Shown here one piece after another: positions 8,227-17,529 of a DNA stretch of 64,000 nucleotides. A program made the translations under genes and the position numbers. A model generated the notes under the pieces. The model did no database searches. It was not told where the DNA came from and worked only from the letters and a program-made list of their open reading frames with translations. The stretch is from the NCBI GenBank assembly GCA_000415185.1, contig KE351679.1:124802-188801 (forward strand). Direction: 5' to 3'. The stretch comes from Enterococcus faecalis 13-SD-W-01 (GTDB lineage Bacteria; Bacillota; Bacilli; Lactobacillales; Enterococcaceae). The number at the start of each line of letters is the position of its first letter. Within the stretch, counting starts at the first letter, position 1.

Positions 8227-10842
8227 ATGAATATTGAAAAAATGACAACCACGCTTCAAGAAGCGATTGCCGAAGCACAGCAAATTGCCGTGACTCGAAA
8301 ACACCAAGAAATCGACATTGCTCATCTTTGGAAAATCTTTTTGCAGCCGAACCACTTTGGCCGCAACTTTTACACTGATGCAGGATTAAATGTCGAAGAT
8401 TTTGAACATGAAGTTGACCGCATGCTGGATGAATATCCAACAGTAGCCGGGAGCAATGTGCAATATGGTCAAAATCTAAGTCAAAATCTGTTTAGTTTAT
8501 TAAATGAAGCAGACCAAATCAGACAAAGCTTTGGCGATGAATTTCTTTCAACAGAAGTTGTTTTGCTGGCTTTGATGAAATTGAAAAATTATCGTTTGAC
8601 AAAATATTTGAACCAACAAGGATTGAACGAAAAAGAACTCCGTCAATCCATCGAAACAATGCGCGGAGGTGAAAAAGTGACATCACAAAATCAAGAAGAA
8701 CAATACAAAGCATTAGAAAAATACGGCGTTGATCTTGTTCAGCAAGTCCGCAGCGGCAAACAAGACCCGATTATCGGAAGAGATGAAGAAATCCGCGACG
8801 TGATCCGTATTCTTTCACGTAAAACAAAAAATAATCCCGTGCTGATTGGTGAACCTGGTGTAGGGAAGACAGCAATCATTGAAGGTTTAGCACAACGGAT
8901 CGTCCGCAAAGATGTACCGGAAAACTTGAAAGATAAAACGATTTTCTCTTTAGATATGGGTGCGTTGATCGCCGGTGCGAAATTCCGCGGCGAATTTGAA
9001 GAACGTCTAAAAGCCGTTTTAAAAGAAGTCAAGAAAAGCGATGGCCGCATTATCTTATTTATTGATGAAATCCATAACATCGTAGGCGCTGGCAAAACAG
9101 AAGGCAGTATGGATGCCGGAAACTTATTGAAACCAATGCTTGCTCGTGGTGAATTGCATTTGATCGGTGCAACGACATTAGACGAATACCGTCAATATAT
9201 GGAAAAAGACAAAGCATTAGAACGCCGATTCCAAAAAGTATTAGTCAAAGAACCAACAGTTGAAGATACCATTAGTATTCTTCGTGGGTTAAAAGAACGC
9301 TTTGAGATCCATCATGGTGTAAATATCCATGATAACGCGCTAGTCGCAGCTGCGACATTGTCTGATCGTTATATCACGGACCGCTTTTTACCAGATAAAG
9401 CAATTGACCTTGTCGATGAAGCCAGTGCAACGATTCGTGTCGAAATGAATTCGATGCCGACAGAATTAGACCAAGTTACACGTCGTTTGATGCAATTAGA
9501 GATCGAAGAAGCAGCATTGAAAAAAGAATCCGATGACGCAAGTAAAAAACGTCTGAAAAACCTGCAATCTGAACTAGCTGAACTTCGTGAAGAAGCAAAT
9601 GCCATGAAGATGCAGTGGGAAACTGAAAAAGAAGAAGTCAACACAGTATCTGAAAAACGGAGCGAGATCGACAAAGCAAAACACGAATTAGAAGACGCAG
9701 AAAACAACTATGATCTTGAAAGAGCAGCTGTTCTGCGTCATGGAACAATCCCTAAACTGGAAAAAGAACTGCAAGAATTAGAAGCAAAAGCCAAAGACAG
9801 CGACGTTAAAATGGTTCAAGAATCAGTTACTGAAAACGAAATCGCACAAGTCGTCGGTCGTTTGACAGGGATCCCAGTAACCAAACTTGTTGAAGGCGAA
9901 CGCGAAAAACTGATCAAATTAAACGAAACATTGCATAAACGTGTGATTGGTCAAGATGAAGCAGTGGATGCAGTAAGCGATGCAGTGATTCGTTCCCGTG
10001 CAGGACTGCAAGATCCAAATCGCCCACTCGGTTCCTTCTTGTTCCTTGGTCCAACAGGGGTAGGGAAAACAGAATTGGCAAAAGCTTTGGCAGAAAATCT
10101 TTTTGATTCTGAAGATCACATGGTCCGTATCGACATGAGTGAGTATATGGAAAAACATGCCGTATCACGTCTTGTTGGAGCTCCTCCAGGCTACGTCGGT
10201 TATGAAGAAGGCGGCCAATTGACAGAAGCTGTCCGACGCAACCCTTATACGATCGTTTTGCTTGATGAAATCGAAAAAGCCCATCCAGATGTCTTTAACA
10301 TTTTATTACAAGTGTTGGATGATGGACGTCTAACAGACTCAAAAGGTCGTCTAGTTGATTTCAAAAATACTGTTTTGATCATGACAAGCAATATTGGCTC
10401 TCAATTGTTGTTAGAAGGTGTCACAGCAGAAGGAACGATTCCAGAAGAAGTGGAAGAACAAGTTCGGACGATTTTGAGAGGCAACTTCAAACCAGAATTC
10501 TTGAACCGAATCGATGATACGATCCTATTTACTCCGCTAAGTCTGGAAAATGTCAAAGGTATCGTCGAAAAAATGGTACAACAATTGGCAAAACGTTTAG
10601 AACATCAAGATATCCAGCTAGAAATCAGCGATGAAGCTGAAACATGGATTGCAGAGAATGCGTATGAACCAGCTTATGGTGCGCGACCATTGAAACGATT
10701 TATCACTAAAGAAGTAGAAACGCCTTTAGCAAAAGAAATCGTTGCAGGGCATATCTTGCCAAAATCCAAAGTTAAAATCGAGTTATTCGATAATCAATTA
10801 AAATTTGAAACAAGCGAATGGACAGAATCAGAAACAGAATAA
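8227..10842 (+). CDS. clpB: ATP-dependent disaggregase chaperone ClpB
   Basis: About 871 residues, starting at the ATG after AGGAGGAGA (8212-8220). Order of parts: N-terminal Clp repeat domain (about 1-150), first AAA+ domain with Walker A GEPGVGKT and Walker [10 protein letters not shown], the long coiled-coil middle domain (about 400-530, rich in Glu/Lys/Ala) that separates ClpB from ClpC-type proteases, then the second AAA+ domain with GPTGVGKT and LLDEIEKAH. There is no ClpP-binding tripeptide loop visible. ClpB is a cytoplasmic hexamer that works with DnaK to recover proteins from aggregates. The CtsR-like operator points to class III heat-shock control. Confidence 0.97.
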   Translation: MNIEKMTTTLQEAIAEAQQIAVTRKHQEIDIAHLWKIFLQPNHFGRNFYTDAGLNVEDFEHEVDRMLDEYPTVAGSNVQYGQNLSQNLFSLLNEADQIRQSFGDEFLSTEVVLLALMKLKNYRLTKYLNQQGLNEKELRQSIETMRGGEKVTSQNQEEQYKALEKYGVDLVQQVRSGKQDPIIGRDEEIRDVIRILSRKTKNNPVLIGEPGVGKTAIIEGLAQRIVRKDVPENLKDKTIFSLDMGALIAGAKFRGEFEERLKAVLKEVKKSDGRIILFIDEIHNIVGAGKTEGSMDAGNLLKPMLARGELHLIGATTLDEYRQYMEKDKALERRFQKVLVKEPTVEDTISILRGLKERFEIHHGVNIHDNALVAAATLSDRYITDRFLPDKAIDLVDEASATIRVEMNSMPTELDQVTRRLMQLEIEEAALKKESDDASKKRLKNLQSELAELREEANAMKMQWETEKEEVNTVSEKRSEIDKAKHELEDAENNYDLERAAVLRHGTIPKLEKELQELEAKAKDSDVKMVQESVTENEIAQVVGRLTGIPVTKLVEGEREKLIKLNETLHKRVIGQDEAVDAVSDAVIRSRAGLQDPNRPLGSFLFLGPTGVGKTELAKALAENLFDSEDHMVRIDMSEYMEKHAVSRLVGAPPGYVGYEEGGQLTEAVRRNPYTIVLLDEIEKAHPDVFNILLQVLDDGRLTDSKGRLVDFKNTVLIMTSNIGSQLLLEGVTAEGTIPEEVEEQVRTILRGNFKPEFLNRIDDTILFTPLSLENVKGIVEKMVQQLAKRLEHQDIQLEISDEAETWIAENAYEPAYGARPLKRFITKEVETPLAKEIVAGHILPKSKVKIELFDNQLKFETSEWTESETE

Positions 10843-10884
10843 GCTTGTTTTCACGGTAAGGCGTTTTTACTGAAATAATCAAAT

Positions 10885-10931
10885 AAACCTTTTCTTTGAG
10901 TATCCAAGTGATGTCAAAGGAAAGGTTTTTG
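10885..10931 (+). terminator. Intrinsic terminator after clpB
   Basis: Arms AAACCT (10885-10890) and AGGTTT (10923-10928) with further inner pairing of TCTTTGA and TCAAAGGA, then T residues. Confidence 0.75.
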
Positions 10932-10944
10932 TATTGTTAAAATT

Positions 10945-10975
10945 AAAAGAGCCTGGCATATTTTGCATGCCAGGA
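10945..10975 (-). terminator. Terminator of the minus-strand membrane protein/deoxyribosyltransferase operon
   Basis: CCTGGCAT (10952-10959) and ATGCCAGG (10966-10973) form an 8-base stem. Read on the minus strand it is followed by a T-rich tail. Confidence 0.75.
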
Positions 10976-10993
10976 TCCATTTTTTGGTACTCT

Positions 10994-11683
10994 TTATTGG
11001 TATTTGATTGTACGATTCTTTTTCCCCTTTTTCAAACGATAGCTTTCAAAGTAAACAGCTTTTTTACGACTTTGCGACCAAGCAAATATTCCCATAATCA
11101 ATGCGCCGATCGTATTTGTCAGCAAATCGCCCATTGTATCCATCAAGGCAGCACGACCAACAAATAACTCACCAGATGAACTTGCAAAACGTTGTAGATT
11201 CATGCCTAAGAATTGGTCGCACAAGAATTCCCAGAACTCCCAGAAAACACCGCAAAGACCAGCAAAGGCAAAGCCAAATAGCAAGAATAACCAAGGACTT
11301 GTTTTTTCCAGGTCAGCATCTTTTAATAGATAGCCAATCAACCCATAACCTAGTGCAGTTAATACCATTGGACTAACCGCGTGCAAGATTTTATCCCAGA
11401 AGGAAATCAGGCTAATCAAATGAAGTCCTGTTCCCAAGAAAACAGAGATAAATAAGAAAAACCAATAAAATAAAATAATTGCGCTGGGAATCTCGATCCG
11501 AAAAACACGCCAGATGATCTGAGGCAAGAAAATCAAAACGATTCCTAGAAGTGATTCGATAATAAATGTTACACCTTGAGTGGTAGAATATTTACCTGTA
11601 ACAAATTCAAAAATATTATAACCAACAACAAAAATACCAAAAAGAAGTAAAGCAAACTGAACTTTTTTTGTTTCTTTAAACAT
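10994..11683 (-). CDS. Polytopic membrane protein, possibly YjdF/DUF2238-like
   Basis: About 229 residues. The start at 11683 is supported by GGAGG six bases upstream and overlaps the end of the deoxyribosyltransferase gene by 8 bases. Six or so hydrophobic segments alternate with the conserved-looking motifs FWDKILHAVSP, FWEFWEFLCD and DTMGDLLTNTIGA. The pattern of His, Glu and Asp residues inside membrane segments resembles the YjdF family, but I am not certain of the assignment. The C-terminus is strongly basic. Function unknown. Confidence 0.7.
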   Translation of the reverse strand: MFKETKKVQFALLLFGIFVVGYNIFEFVTGKYSTTQGVTFIIESLLGIVLIFLPQIIWRVFRIEIPSAIILFYWFFLFISVFLGTGLHLISLISFWDKILHAVSPMVLTALGYGLIGYLLKDADLEKTSPWLFLLFGFAFAGLCGVFWEFWEFLCDQFLGMNLQRFASSSGELFVGRAALMDTMGDLLTNTIGALIMGIFAWSQSRKKAVYFESYRLKKGKKNRTIKYQ

Positions 11684-12167
11684 GTGATTCCTCCAATAGA
11701 CGTTGATTGATTTCTTCGAACAACGATTCTTCTGAGTCAAAGATATTACCGTTTAATTTGATCAATCCGACAGTATAAAGATTTAAATAATGGAACTGAT
11801 TTTCTGCTAAATCTTGAAGCGCAGCAAGCTTTTTAGGATGCGTGCCGCCTTGCTGACGGGTATCCGTATACAAACCAAGAACTGGGATATTTTTTGCATA
11901 AGCGACCCCAATTTCCGAAGCGACGCCAGCATCGATCGTCGGTCCATCCAAAAGGGCGATCATCAAATCGCTCTCCAGCACTTTTTCCGTATCTGCCAAA
12001 GCGATCATCTGACTATCTGCATAGGCAGTTTTATCGTTGATGGATTCGTTTTCTTGCGGAAGATAAATCGTTATTTCTGGTGAAAGTTCTCTGATTTTTT
12101 TTACAAGCATCTCATTATATAAAAGATCACTTTTCGCAAACATTGGACCAGCAAAATAGATATTCAT
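11676..12167 (-). CDS. Nucleoside 2-deoxyribosyltransferase
   Basis: 163 residues, a normal family length. The start MNIYFAGPMF matches the substrate-binding N-terminus of the family, and the segment DGPTIDAGVASEIGVAYA carries the catalytic glutamate. The enzyme exchanges the base of 2'-deoxynucleosides in the cytoplasm and serves nucleoside salvage in lactic acid bacteria. AAGGATGG precedes the ATG. It is the first gene of a two-gene minus-strand operon, divergent from lepA. Confidence 0.9.
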   Translation of the reverse strand: MNIYFAGPMFAKSDLLYNEMLVKKIRELSPEITIYLPQENESINDKTAYADSQMIALADTEKVLESDLMIALLDGPTIDAGVASEIGVAYAKNIPVLGLYTDTRQQGGTHPKKLAALQDLAENQFHYLNLYTVGLIKLNGNIFDSEESLFEEINQRLLEESHV

Positions 12168-12297
12168 TTACAACCATCCTTTTCTAAATCGATTATGAAA
12201 CTATAAAAAACATAGAGAGACAAATCAAGTATAACAAAACTTTCCTAAAAAAACTTCTGCTGGACACTTTAAAATGCTTTAATTTCATGCTTTTGGT

Positions 12298-12306
12298 TGG
12301 TATAAT
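12298..12306 (+). promoter_or_regulatory. Extended -10 promoter for lepA
   Basis: TGGTATAAT at 12298-12306 is an extended -10 box with perfect TATAAT. The -35 region is poor. The lepA ribosome site AAGAGGAGA (12328-12336) follows about 20 bases later. Confidence 0.6.
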
Positions 12307-12340
12307 GGAAAGTGCTGATTAACTGAAAAGAGGAGACGCT

Positions 12341-14176
12341 ATGGATATAAATGAAATGAAACAACGCCAAGAGAAGATTCGAAATTTTTCAATCATCGCT
12401 CATATCGACCACGGAAAATCTACTTTGGCCGATCGTATTTTGGAAATGACGCACACTGTGACGTCTCGTGAAATGCAAGATCAGCTTTTAGATTCAATGG
12501 ATTTAGAACGTGAACGCGGCATTACGATCAAGTTGAATGCTGTTGAATTAAACTATACTGCAAAAGATGGAGAAACTTATATCTTCCATTTGATCGATAC
12601 ACCGGGGCACGTCGATTTTACGTATGAAGTGTCAAGAAGTCTTGCTGCCTGTGAAGGTGCTGTTCTTGTCGTGGATGCTGCCCAAGGAATCGAAGCACAA
12701 ACACTTGCCAATGTTTATTTGGCTTTAGATAACGACCTTGAGATTTTACCTGTTATCAATAAAATCGATTTGCCTGCTGCCGATCCAGAACGTGTCCGTC
12801 AAGAAATCGAAGACGTGATTGGGATCGATGCCGAGGAAGCCGTTTTAGCTAGTGCAAAATCTGGTATCGGAATCGAGGACATTTTAGAACAAATCGTTGA
12901 ATATGTACCTGCCCCAACAGGAGATCTTGATGCACCATTGAAAGCCTTGATCTTTGACTCTGTCTATGACAGCTATCGCGGAGTCGTATTGAATGTCCGT
13001 ATCACAGACGGCATCGTGAAGCCTGGCGACAAGATCAAACTGATGAGTAACGGAAAAACATTTGACGTGACAGAAGTCGGTGTCTTTTCGCCAAAAGCGA
13101 TTGCCAGAGACTTCTTGATGGTTGGTGATGTAGGTTATATAACAGCAAGTATTAAAACAGTCCAAGACACGCAAGTAGGGGACACAGTAACACTTGCAAA
13201 CAATCCGGCAGAAGAAGCTTTGCCAGGTTACCGAAAAATGAATCCAATGGTTTATTGCGGTCTTTATCCAATTGATACTTCTCGTTATAATGACTTGCGT
13301 GAAGCTTTAGAAAAATTGCAGCTGAATGATGCAGCACTGCAATTTGAACCAGAAACATCCCAAGCTTTAGGATTTGGTTTCCGATGCGGATTCTTAGGAT
13401 TATTGCACATGGACGTTGTACAAGAACGTTTGGAACGCGAATTCAATCTTGAATTGATCACAACAGCGCCGTCCGTTATTTATCATGTGAATAAGACAGA
13501 TGGAACAATGGTCATTGTGGACAACCCAGCAGACTTCCCAGAACCAGTAACGATCCAAGACGTGGAAGAGCCGTATGTTAAAGCACAGATCATGGTACCA
13601 AATGACTTTGTCGGTGCGGTAATGGAACTTGCCCAAAGAAAACGCGGAGACTTCATCACCATGGATTATTTGGATGAATACCGAGTAAATGTTGTGTACA
13701 ACATTCCTTTATCTGAAATTGTCTTTGACTTCTTCGATAAATTGAAATCCAGCACAAAAGGCTATGCCTCTTTGGACTACGAAATGTCTGATTACCAAAA
13801 GAGCAAGCTAGTGAAAATGGATATCTTGCTGAATGCAGAGAAAGTCGATGCACTAAGTTTTATCGTTCACCGAGACTTTGCGTATGAACGCGGGAAAGCC
13901 ATCGTTGAAAAGTTGAAAAAACTAATCCCAAGACAACAATTTGAAGTGCCGATCCAAGCAGCCATCGGTCAAAAAATCGTTGCACGTTCAGACATCAAAG
14001 CATTGCGTAAAAACGTATTGGCTAAATGTTACGGCGGAGACGTCTCCCGTAAACGCAAACTTCTTGAAAAACAAAAAGAAGGTAAGAAGCGCATGAAACA
14101 AATCGGAAGCGTTGAAGTACCGCAAGAAGCCTTCATGGCTGTTCTGAAAATGGATGAGGATGAACCTAAGAAGTAG
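12341..14176 (+). CDS. lepA: Elongation factor 4 (LepA)
   Basis: 611 residues. GTP-binding motifs are [10 protein letters not shown] (G1), the DxxG in IDTPGHVDF (G3), and NKIDLP (G4). The LepA-specific C-terminal domain ends with [20 protein letters not shown]-type basic sequence. LepA is a ribosome-associated translational GTPase. A perfect hairpin terminator lies just downstream, and the integrase of the prophage remnant begins beyond it, so the phage used the lepA downstream region as its chromosomal neighbour. Confidence 0.97.
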   Translation: MDINEMKQRQEKIRNFSIIAHIDHGKSTLADRILEMTHTVTSREMQDQLLDSMDLERERGITIKLNAVELNYTAKDGETYIFHLIDTPGHVDFTYEVSRSLAACEGAVLVVDAAQGIEAQTLANVYLALDNDLEILPVINKIDLPAADPERVRQEIEDVIGIDAEEAVLASAKSGIGIEDILEQIVEYVPAPTGDLDAPLKALIFDSVYDSYRGVVLNVRITDGIVKPGDKIKLMSNGKTFDVTEVGVFSPKAIARDFLMVGDVGYITASIKTVQDTQVGDTVTLANNPAEEALPGYRKMNPMVYCGLYPIDTSRYNDLREALEKLQLNDAALQFEPETSQALGFGFRCGFLGLLHMDVVQERLEREFNLELITTAPSVIYHVNKTDGTMVIVDNPADFPEPVTIQDVEEPYVKAQIMVPNDFVGAVMELAQRKRGDFITMDYLDEYRVNVVYNIPLSEIVFDFFDKLKSSTKGYASLDYEMSDYQKSKLVKMDILLNAEKVDALSFIVHRDFAYERGKAIVEKLKKLIPRQQFEVPIQAAIGQKIVARSDIKALRKNVLAKCYGGDVSRKRKLLEKQKEGKKRMKQIGSVEVPQEAFMAVLKMDEDEPKK

Positions 14177-14234
14177 GAAGGGTTCTAGCGTTTGTTTTCA
14201 ATTTAGACTTTGTGAAATATAAAAATATTCGCCC

Positions 14235-14271
14235 AATGTTCGCCCTGATTTTTTTTCGGGCGAACATTTTT
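14235..14271 (+). terminator. lepA terminator
   Basis: Perfect 11-base stem AATGTTCGCCC / GGGCGAACATT followed by T residues. Its arm contains TTCGCCC, which also occurs a few bases upstream at 14228-14234. The phage attachment site should lie in this interval or just after it, but no second copy can be found because the far phage end is gone. Confidence 0.9.
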
Positions 14272-14282
14272 GTATTGAAAGG

Positions 14283-15437
14283 CTACTCATTCATAGATCT
14301 TTTCAATCGTTGGGCGAAAATATCAACTGCTTCGTTTTTCATTTTTTTCGTTACGTGGACATATTTGTCCATAGTAGTTGAAATTCGAGAATGTCCTAAT
14401 CGTTCTTGTACAATTTTAGGTTTTACTCCATCTTCGAGTAACATGGTTGCATGAGTATGTCTTAAAGAGTGGAAATTAAAATTTATGCCAAAATCTTTTT
14501 TTATTTTCCCAGCTGACCATTTTATGGAATTAGGAGTGATTGGTTCACCATTTTCTTTTGTGCAAACAAAATTACTATCATAATAATATTGTCCATAACG
14601 CATACGATTTTCCATCTGACGCTTTTTAGCATTTTTCAATTCAGTTACAAGCATCTCATCAATACTGATTGTTCGATAACTTGCTACTGTTTTTGGAGTC
14701 CCAAGCTGGATACCATTTTTATCTTGTAGCATGATACGTGAAACCGTCAGCGTTTGATCCTCAAAAGTAATATCATCCCAAGTTAATCCGCAGACTTCAC
14801 CTCGTCTTAATCCGGTATGAAAAGCAATCACCAAAGGCAAATGGAAAGAGTTGGAGGGGGGAGTAGCTTCTAATATTTTGATATATTGTTCCATAGTGAT
14901 AATTTTCATGTCATTTCGTGACTGTTTAGGTTTAGATTCAAAGAAGGGCATCTCTACATAGTCCATTGGATTTTTGTTTATTAGCTCCCAGGGAAAGACA
15001 GCTCGTTTGAATGCTCCTTTCAAAACAGTAAAAATAATTTCTACAGAATGTTTAGAAAGAGGTCTTTCAAAACCATTAGGCAATTTATTTACTAGCTCTT
15101 GCAGTCTAGCTGGTCCCATTGCTTGTAAAATATATTTCCCAATTTCTGGTTTTATATATTTATTGATCACGTTTTTATAGTTCAGCTGAGTATTGTATTT
15201 TAAATTTTTTTCCACATAATTTTCAAACCAGTAATCAAAGTAATCTGATACACTGATTTCAGTTAAATCAATTTTCCCTCCGCGTTTGTATTCACTCATT
15301 GCCTCCCGAAGATACTCTTGAGCTTCCGTTTTTGTATTCCAGCCGCCTTTTTGTATACGCTGGCGTTTTCCATCAACCTTAGCCATTTCTATAACGTAGT
15401 GCCATTTATTGCCTATTTTTCTTACATGTCCGTTCAC
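14283..15437 (-). CDS. int: Phage tyrosine integrase
   Basis: 384 residues, GTG start with AAGGAG upstream. N-terminal arm-type DNA-binding region (about 1-60, with KWHYVIEM and GGWNTKTEA), SAM-like core-binding domain (65-165), and catalytic domain with Arg in HTGLRRGEVCGL, HSLRHTHAT (His-x-x-Arg), the GHS motif in LGHSRIST, and the nucleophilic Tyr in MDKYVHV. All catalytic residues are present, so the enzyme may still be active although the partner attachment site is lost. A LexA-like box lies about 50 bases upstream of the start. Confidence 0.95.
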   Translation of the reverse strand: MNGHVRKIGNKWHYVIEMAKVDGKRQRIQKGGWNTKTEAQEYLREAMSEYKRGGKIDLTEISVSDYFDYWFENYVEKNLKYNTQLNYKNVINKYIKPEIGKYILQAMGPARLQELVNKLPNGFERPLSKHSVEIIFTVLKGAFKRAVFPWELINKNPMDYVEMPFFESKPKQSRNDMKIITMEQYIKILEATPPSNSFHLPLVIAFHTGLRRGEVCGLTWDDITFEDQTLTVSRIMLQDKNGIQLGTPKTVASYRTISIDEMLVTELKNAKKRQMENRMRYGQYYYDSNFVCTKENGEPITPNSIKWSAGKIKKDFGINFNFHSLRHTHATMLLEDGVKPKIVQERLGHSRISTTMDKYVHVTKKMKNEAVDIFAQRLKRSMNE

Positions 15438-15487
15438 ATAAAAAACTCCTTACTCACTATTTGTATAAATCTCCATTGGAAATATAC

Positions 15488-15499
15488 AAACGTATGTTC
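15488..15499. promoter_or_regulatory. LexA/DinR-like box in front of the integrase
   Basis: On the minus strand the sequence is GAACATACGTTT, matching the Gram-positive DinR core GAACRNRYGTTY at every position. It sits immediately upstream of a possible integrase promoter (TTGTAT, 16 bases, TATACA). SOS control of a phage integrase would be sensible biologically; binding is not proven. Confidence 0.45.
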
Positions 15500-15510
15500 T
15501 TTTGTTGCTA

Positions 15511-15540
15511 AAAAGAAAAGCCCGAAGGCTAGTCTTTTTT
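15511..15540 (-). terminator. Terminator after the TM2-domain gene
   Basis: On the minus strand AGCC-TTCG-GGCT with a very stable tetraloop-like turn, followed by TTTTCTTTTT. It overlaps the end of the TM2 gene and isolates it from the integrase. Confidence 0.7.
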
Positions 15541-16030
15541 ATCCAATTACAATCATACCGTTGCTATCAGCAGGTTTAAAAGCAGCTTTAAGAGCTTCGT
15601 ACCAACCAATCAAAGTAGGAACTATAGTCCATGAGAATATCAAATATAAAAACCCCGATTTCATTTTTCCTTCATAAAATTTGTGCCCACCAATACAACC
15701 AAGGAAAATAGCAAGTAAAATATAAACTAGTTTATTTACTTTTCTACCTGTATCTGCAAAGCCGTTGAGATTATTTGTGTTAGTCATATTTTGATGTTGG
15801 AAATTATTATTAGCATTATCAATATTTATATTGATTCCCTGTGTAGTAGAGGTGTCTACAAATTTACTAATAATATATTCACTGCCATCTTCATGAATTT
15901 CTACTTGATCATCAATTCTAGGGTCAAAAGTAAAGAGTTCGCGATCAAACTTAACGATGGTATCATCATTTCTCGTGACTGTGATTTCATCTCCATTAAT
16001 TTTGATGATTCTCCCCATTCTTTTTGCCAT
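15539..16030 (-). CDS. TM2-domain protein (prophage)
   Basis: 163 residues with AGGAGGAG before the ATG. The first 70 residues form a small soluble domain (SHOCT/PH-like in feel, not assigned). A 40-residue Asn-rich linker follows, then a TM2 domain: two membrane helices joined by GCIGGHKFYEG, the family's signature turn. Such proteins are frequent between integrase and repressor in prophages of lactic acid bacteria. Their role is unknown; a lysogenic conversion or superinfection function is a guess. Confidence 0.8.
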   Translation of the reverse strand: MAKRMGRIIKINGDEITVTRNDDTIVKFDRELFTFDPRIDDQVEIHEDGSEYIISKFVDTSTTQGININIDNANNNFQHQNMTNTNNLNGFADTGRKVNKLVYILLAIFLGCIGGHKFYEGKMKSGFLYLIFSWTIVPTLIGWYEALKAAFKPADSNGMIVIG

Positions 16031-16112
16031 TTTGCTCCTCCTGAAAATATGTTTTTTGTTCCCACTTAATGGCAGGTAACAATAGTCGCCAATAAAGCGC
16101 TTTATTTATATA

Positions 16113-16580
16113 TTACTTAAACCACTCGATGACAGAGACTGTCCCGTTTGGTCTAAAAAATATTTTATAGTTCTTATATTCAAGCCCAAATTCATATGTC
16201 TTAGAATATGTAGTGATTGCATCTTCAAGCGTTTTTCTTGTAATACCCAAGAAGTCAGCACATTCCCAGACATTTTTAAAACGTTCTTTATAACAATCGA
16301 TGAAGTCTTGAGGAGTGACTATCATCATCACTCCGACATCACGAGCCTTTTGTTCTTGTTTTCGTTTCTCATTTGTATCTTGAGCGGTAATATCTCCAAC
16401 TGTTGTTAGGTAGTGGCCAAGCTCTTCAGCTAATGTACCAACCATTTCTTTCAAAGATTGACGTGGGTTCAAATAAACAACATTGTCGATATATAAACCT
16501 TTTTGTTTATCTGGCATTTCTGGTTCGTATTTATAAGTTAATTCTGGGTATCTAGACATTAATAATTCAACATCATTCAA
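16113..16580 (-). CDS. ImmA/IrrE-family metallopeptidase-like protein (prophage)
   Basis: About 155 residues. A TTG at 16580 has the best spacing to AGGTG; a TTG at 16586 is the alternative. The metal-binding helix reads LAEELGHYL: the usual HExxH has Glu in place of the first His, a variant I believe is common in phage members of this family. ImmA-type proteins cleave or antagonise the adjacent phage repressor during induction. It lies directly downstream of the repressor gene and is co-transcribed with it. Confidence 0.82.
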   Translation of the reverse strand: MNDVELLMSRYPELTYKYEPEMPDKQKGLYIDNVVYLNPRQSLKEMVGTLAEELGHYLTTVGDITAQDTNEKRKQEQKARDVGVMMIVTPQDFIDCYKERFKNVWECADFLGITRKTLEDAITTYSKTYEFGLEYKNYKIFFRPNGTVSVIEWFK

Positions 16581-16590
16581 TTGCAAACAC

Positions 16591-16917
16591 CTACTTGTTG
16601 TGATCTCTTTTTTTTATATATTCTATAAAGTTCAAGATTTCATTCATTCCTTCTTCAGTCACGTTATCATCAATATGAGCGGCAACAGTTTGTGCTTTAG
16701 TGGATGAATTATTTGATTGCGCTTTTTCTATTCCTAATAGGTAATCAGTAGATACGTTAAATAGATCTGCTAGTAGAGCCAAGGTTTCTGAATTTGGTTC
16801 TGCACGACCGACTTCCCAACTACCAATAGTTTGTTGGGAAACGCTTAGCTTTTTAGCGAGTTCAGCTTGAGTTAATTTTTTTTGAGTTCGTAACTCTTTT
16901 AATCTATCCTTTAACAT
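16591..16917 (-). CDS. Phage repressor, XRE/cI type
   Basis: 108 residues, AAAGGAGGG before the ATG. Residues 6-62 are an XRE helix-turn-helix (LTQAELAKKLSVSQQTIGSWEVG, here split by its recognition helix). The C-terminal 40 residues are not a LexA-type autoproteolysis domain, so inactivation probably depends on the neighbouring ImmA-like protein. It is transcribed leftwards from the promoter inside the operator region and should bind the four palindromic sites described there. Confidence 0.88.
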   Translation of the reverse strand: MLKDRLKELRTQKKLTQAELAKKLSVSQQTIGSWEVGRAEPNSETLALLADLFNVSTDYLLGIEKAQSNNSSTKAQTVAAHIDDNVTEEGMNEILNFIEYIKKRDHNK

Positions 16918-16940
16918 TGCGAGTCCCTCCTTTTAAAAAA

Positions 16941-17054
16941 ATTATATACTACATATCGTAGTAGAAACAACAAAAATCATATTTTACAACAAAAAATAGT
17001 AAAAACAGTTGACTTACTATTTTTTGTAGTATATTATTACTACATAAGGTAGTA
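16941..17054. promoter_or_regulatory. Lysis/lysogeny switch: two divergent promoters and four 17-bp operators
   Basis: Four related 17-bp palindromes TACTAC-N5-GTAGTA occur at 16947-16963, 16985-17001 (two mismatches), 17015-17031 (one mismatch) and 17038-17054. Rightward promoter: TTGACT 17009-17014, 17-base spacer, TATTAT 17032-17037. Leftward promoter: TTGTTT (plus-strand 16965-16970), 18-base spacer, TATAAT (plus-strand 16941-16946). One operator fills the spacer of each promoter exactly. The fourth covers the rightward start point. This is the repressor/Cro control region. Confidence 0.82.
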
Positions 17055-17071
17055 AAAGAGAGGTGAGTCAT

Positions 17072-17299
17072 TTGGAAAATAAATTAAATGAGGCACGAAA
17101 TAAAAAGGGGATTTCTCAAGAACAGTTGGCTTTGTTATTAGAGGTATCGCAAAAAACTGTAAGTTCATGGGAAATCGGTCGCACATTGCCTAAGCCATAT
17201 CAAATGCAACATTTAGAAGATATTTTTGATATGCCAAAAGAAGATATTTTTTTTACAGCTTTCAACTACAAAAATGAGTTAAAAGACAAATCTAAATAA
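17072..17299 (+). CDS. Cro-like XRE regulator (prophage)
   Basis: About 75 residues. A TTG at 17072 is preferred because AGAGGTGA (17059-17066) is correctly spaced before it; a GTG at 17063 would overlap that site. An XRE helix-turn-helix spans residues 2-55 (ISQEQLALLLEVSQKTVSSW). It is the first gene of the rightward early operon and begins directly after the operators, the position of Cro. Confidence 0.85.
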   Translation: MENKLNEARNKKGISQEQLALLLEVSQKTVSSWEIGRTLPKPYQMQHLEDIFDMPKEDIFFTAFNYKNELKDKSK

Positions 17300-17312
17300 G
17301 GAGCTAATTATT

Positions 17313-17465
17313 ATGACAAAAGAAGAAAAAATTCAAATAATTTTAGATGCACGTCCTCAATTAAAATACATCATCAAATGCGCAAACGACGAGCAGTTGG
17401 ATCGTTTAGTCGAAGAAGTTCAAAAAGAACTTGAACACGAATTGTACGAAGCGGCTTTCACTTAA
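17313..17465 (+). CDS. Small acidic prophage protein
   Basis: 50 residues, ATG at 17313 with AAGGAG at 17298-17303. It is rich in Glu, Lys and Gln with a likely helical C-terminal half (DRLVEEVQKELEHEL). No known domain. It lies 13 bases after cro in the early operon. The good ribosome site and codon pattern support a real gene. Confidence 0.65.
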   Translation: MTKEEKIQIILDARPQLKYIIKCANDEQLDRLVEEVQKELEHELYEAAFT

Positions 17466-17529
17466 TTAATTTTAAGGCAGTAGTACTGCTATGAAAATAG
17501 GAGCTTGAATACAAAGGGGTTGAAAAAAA

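Noticed and set aside
9369-9707. Open frame antisense to clpB
   Set aside because: Ser/Arg-rich mirror of the clpB coiled-coil region; no start signal.
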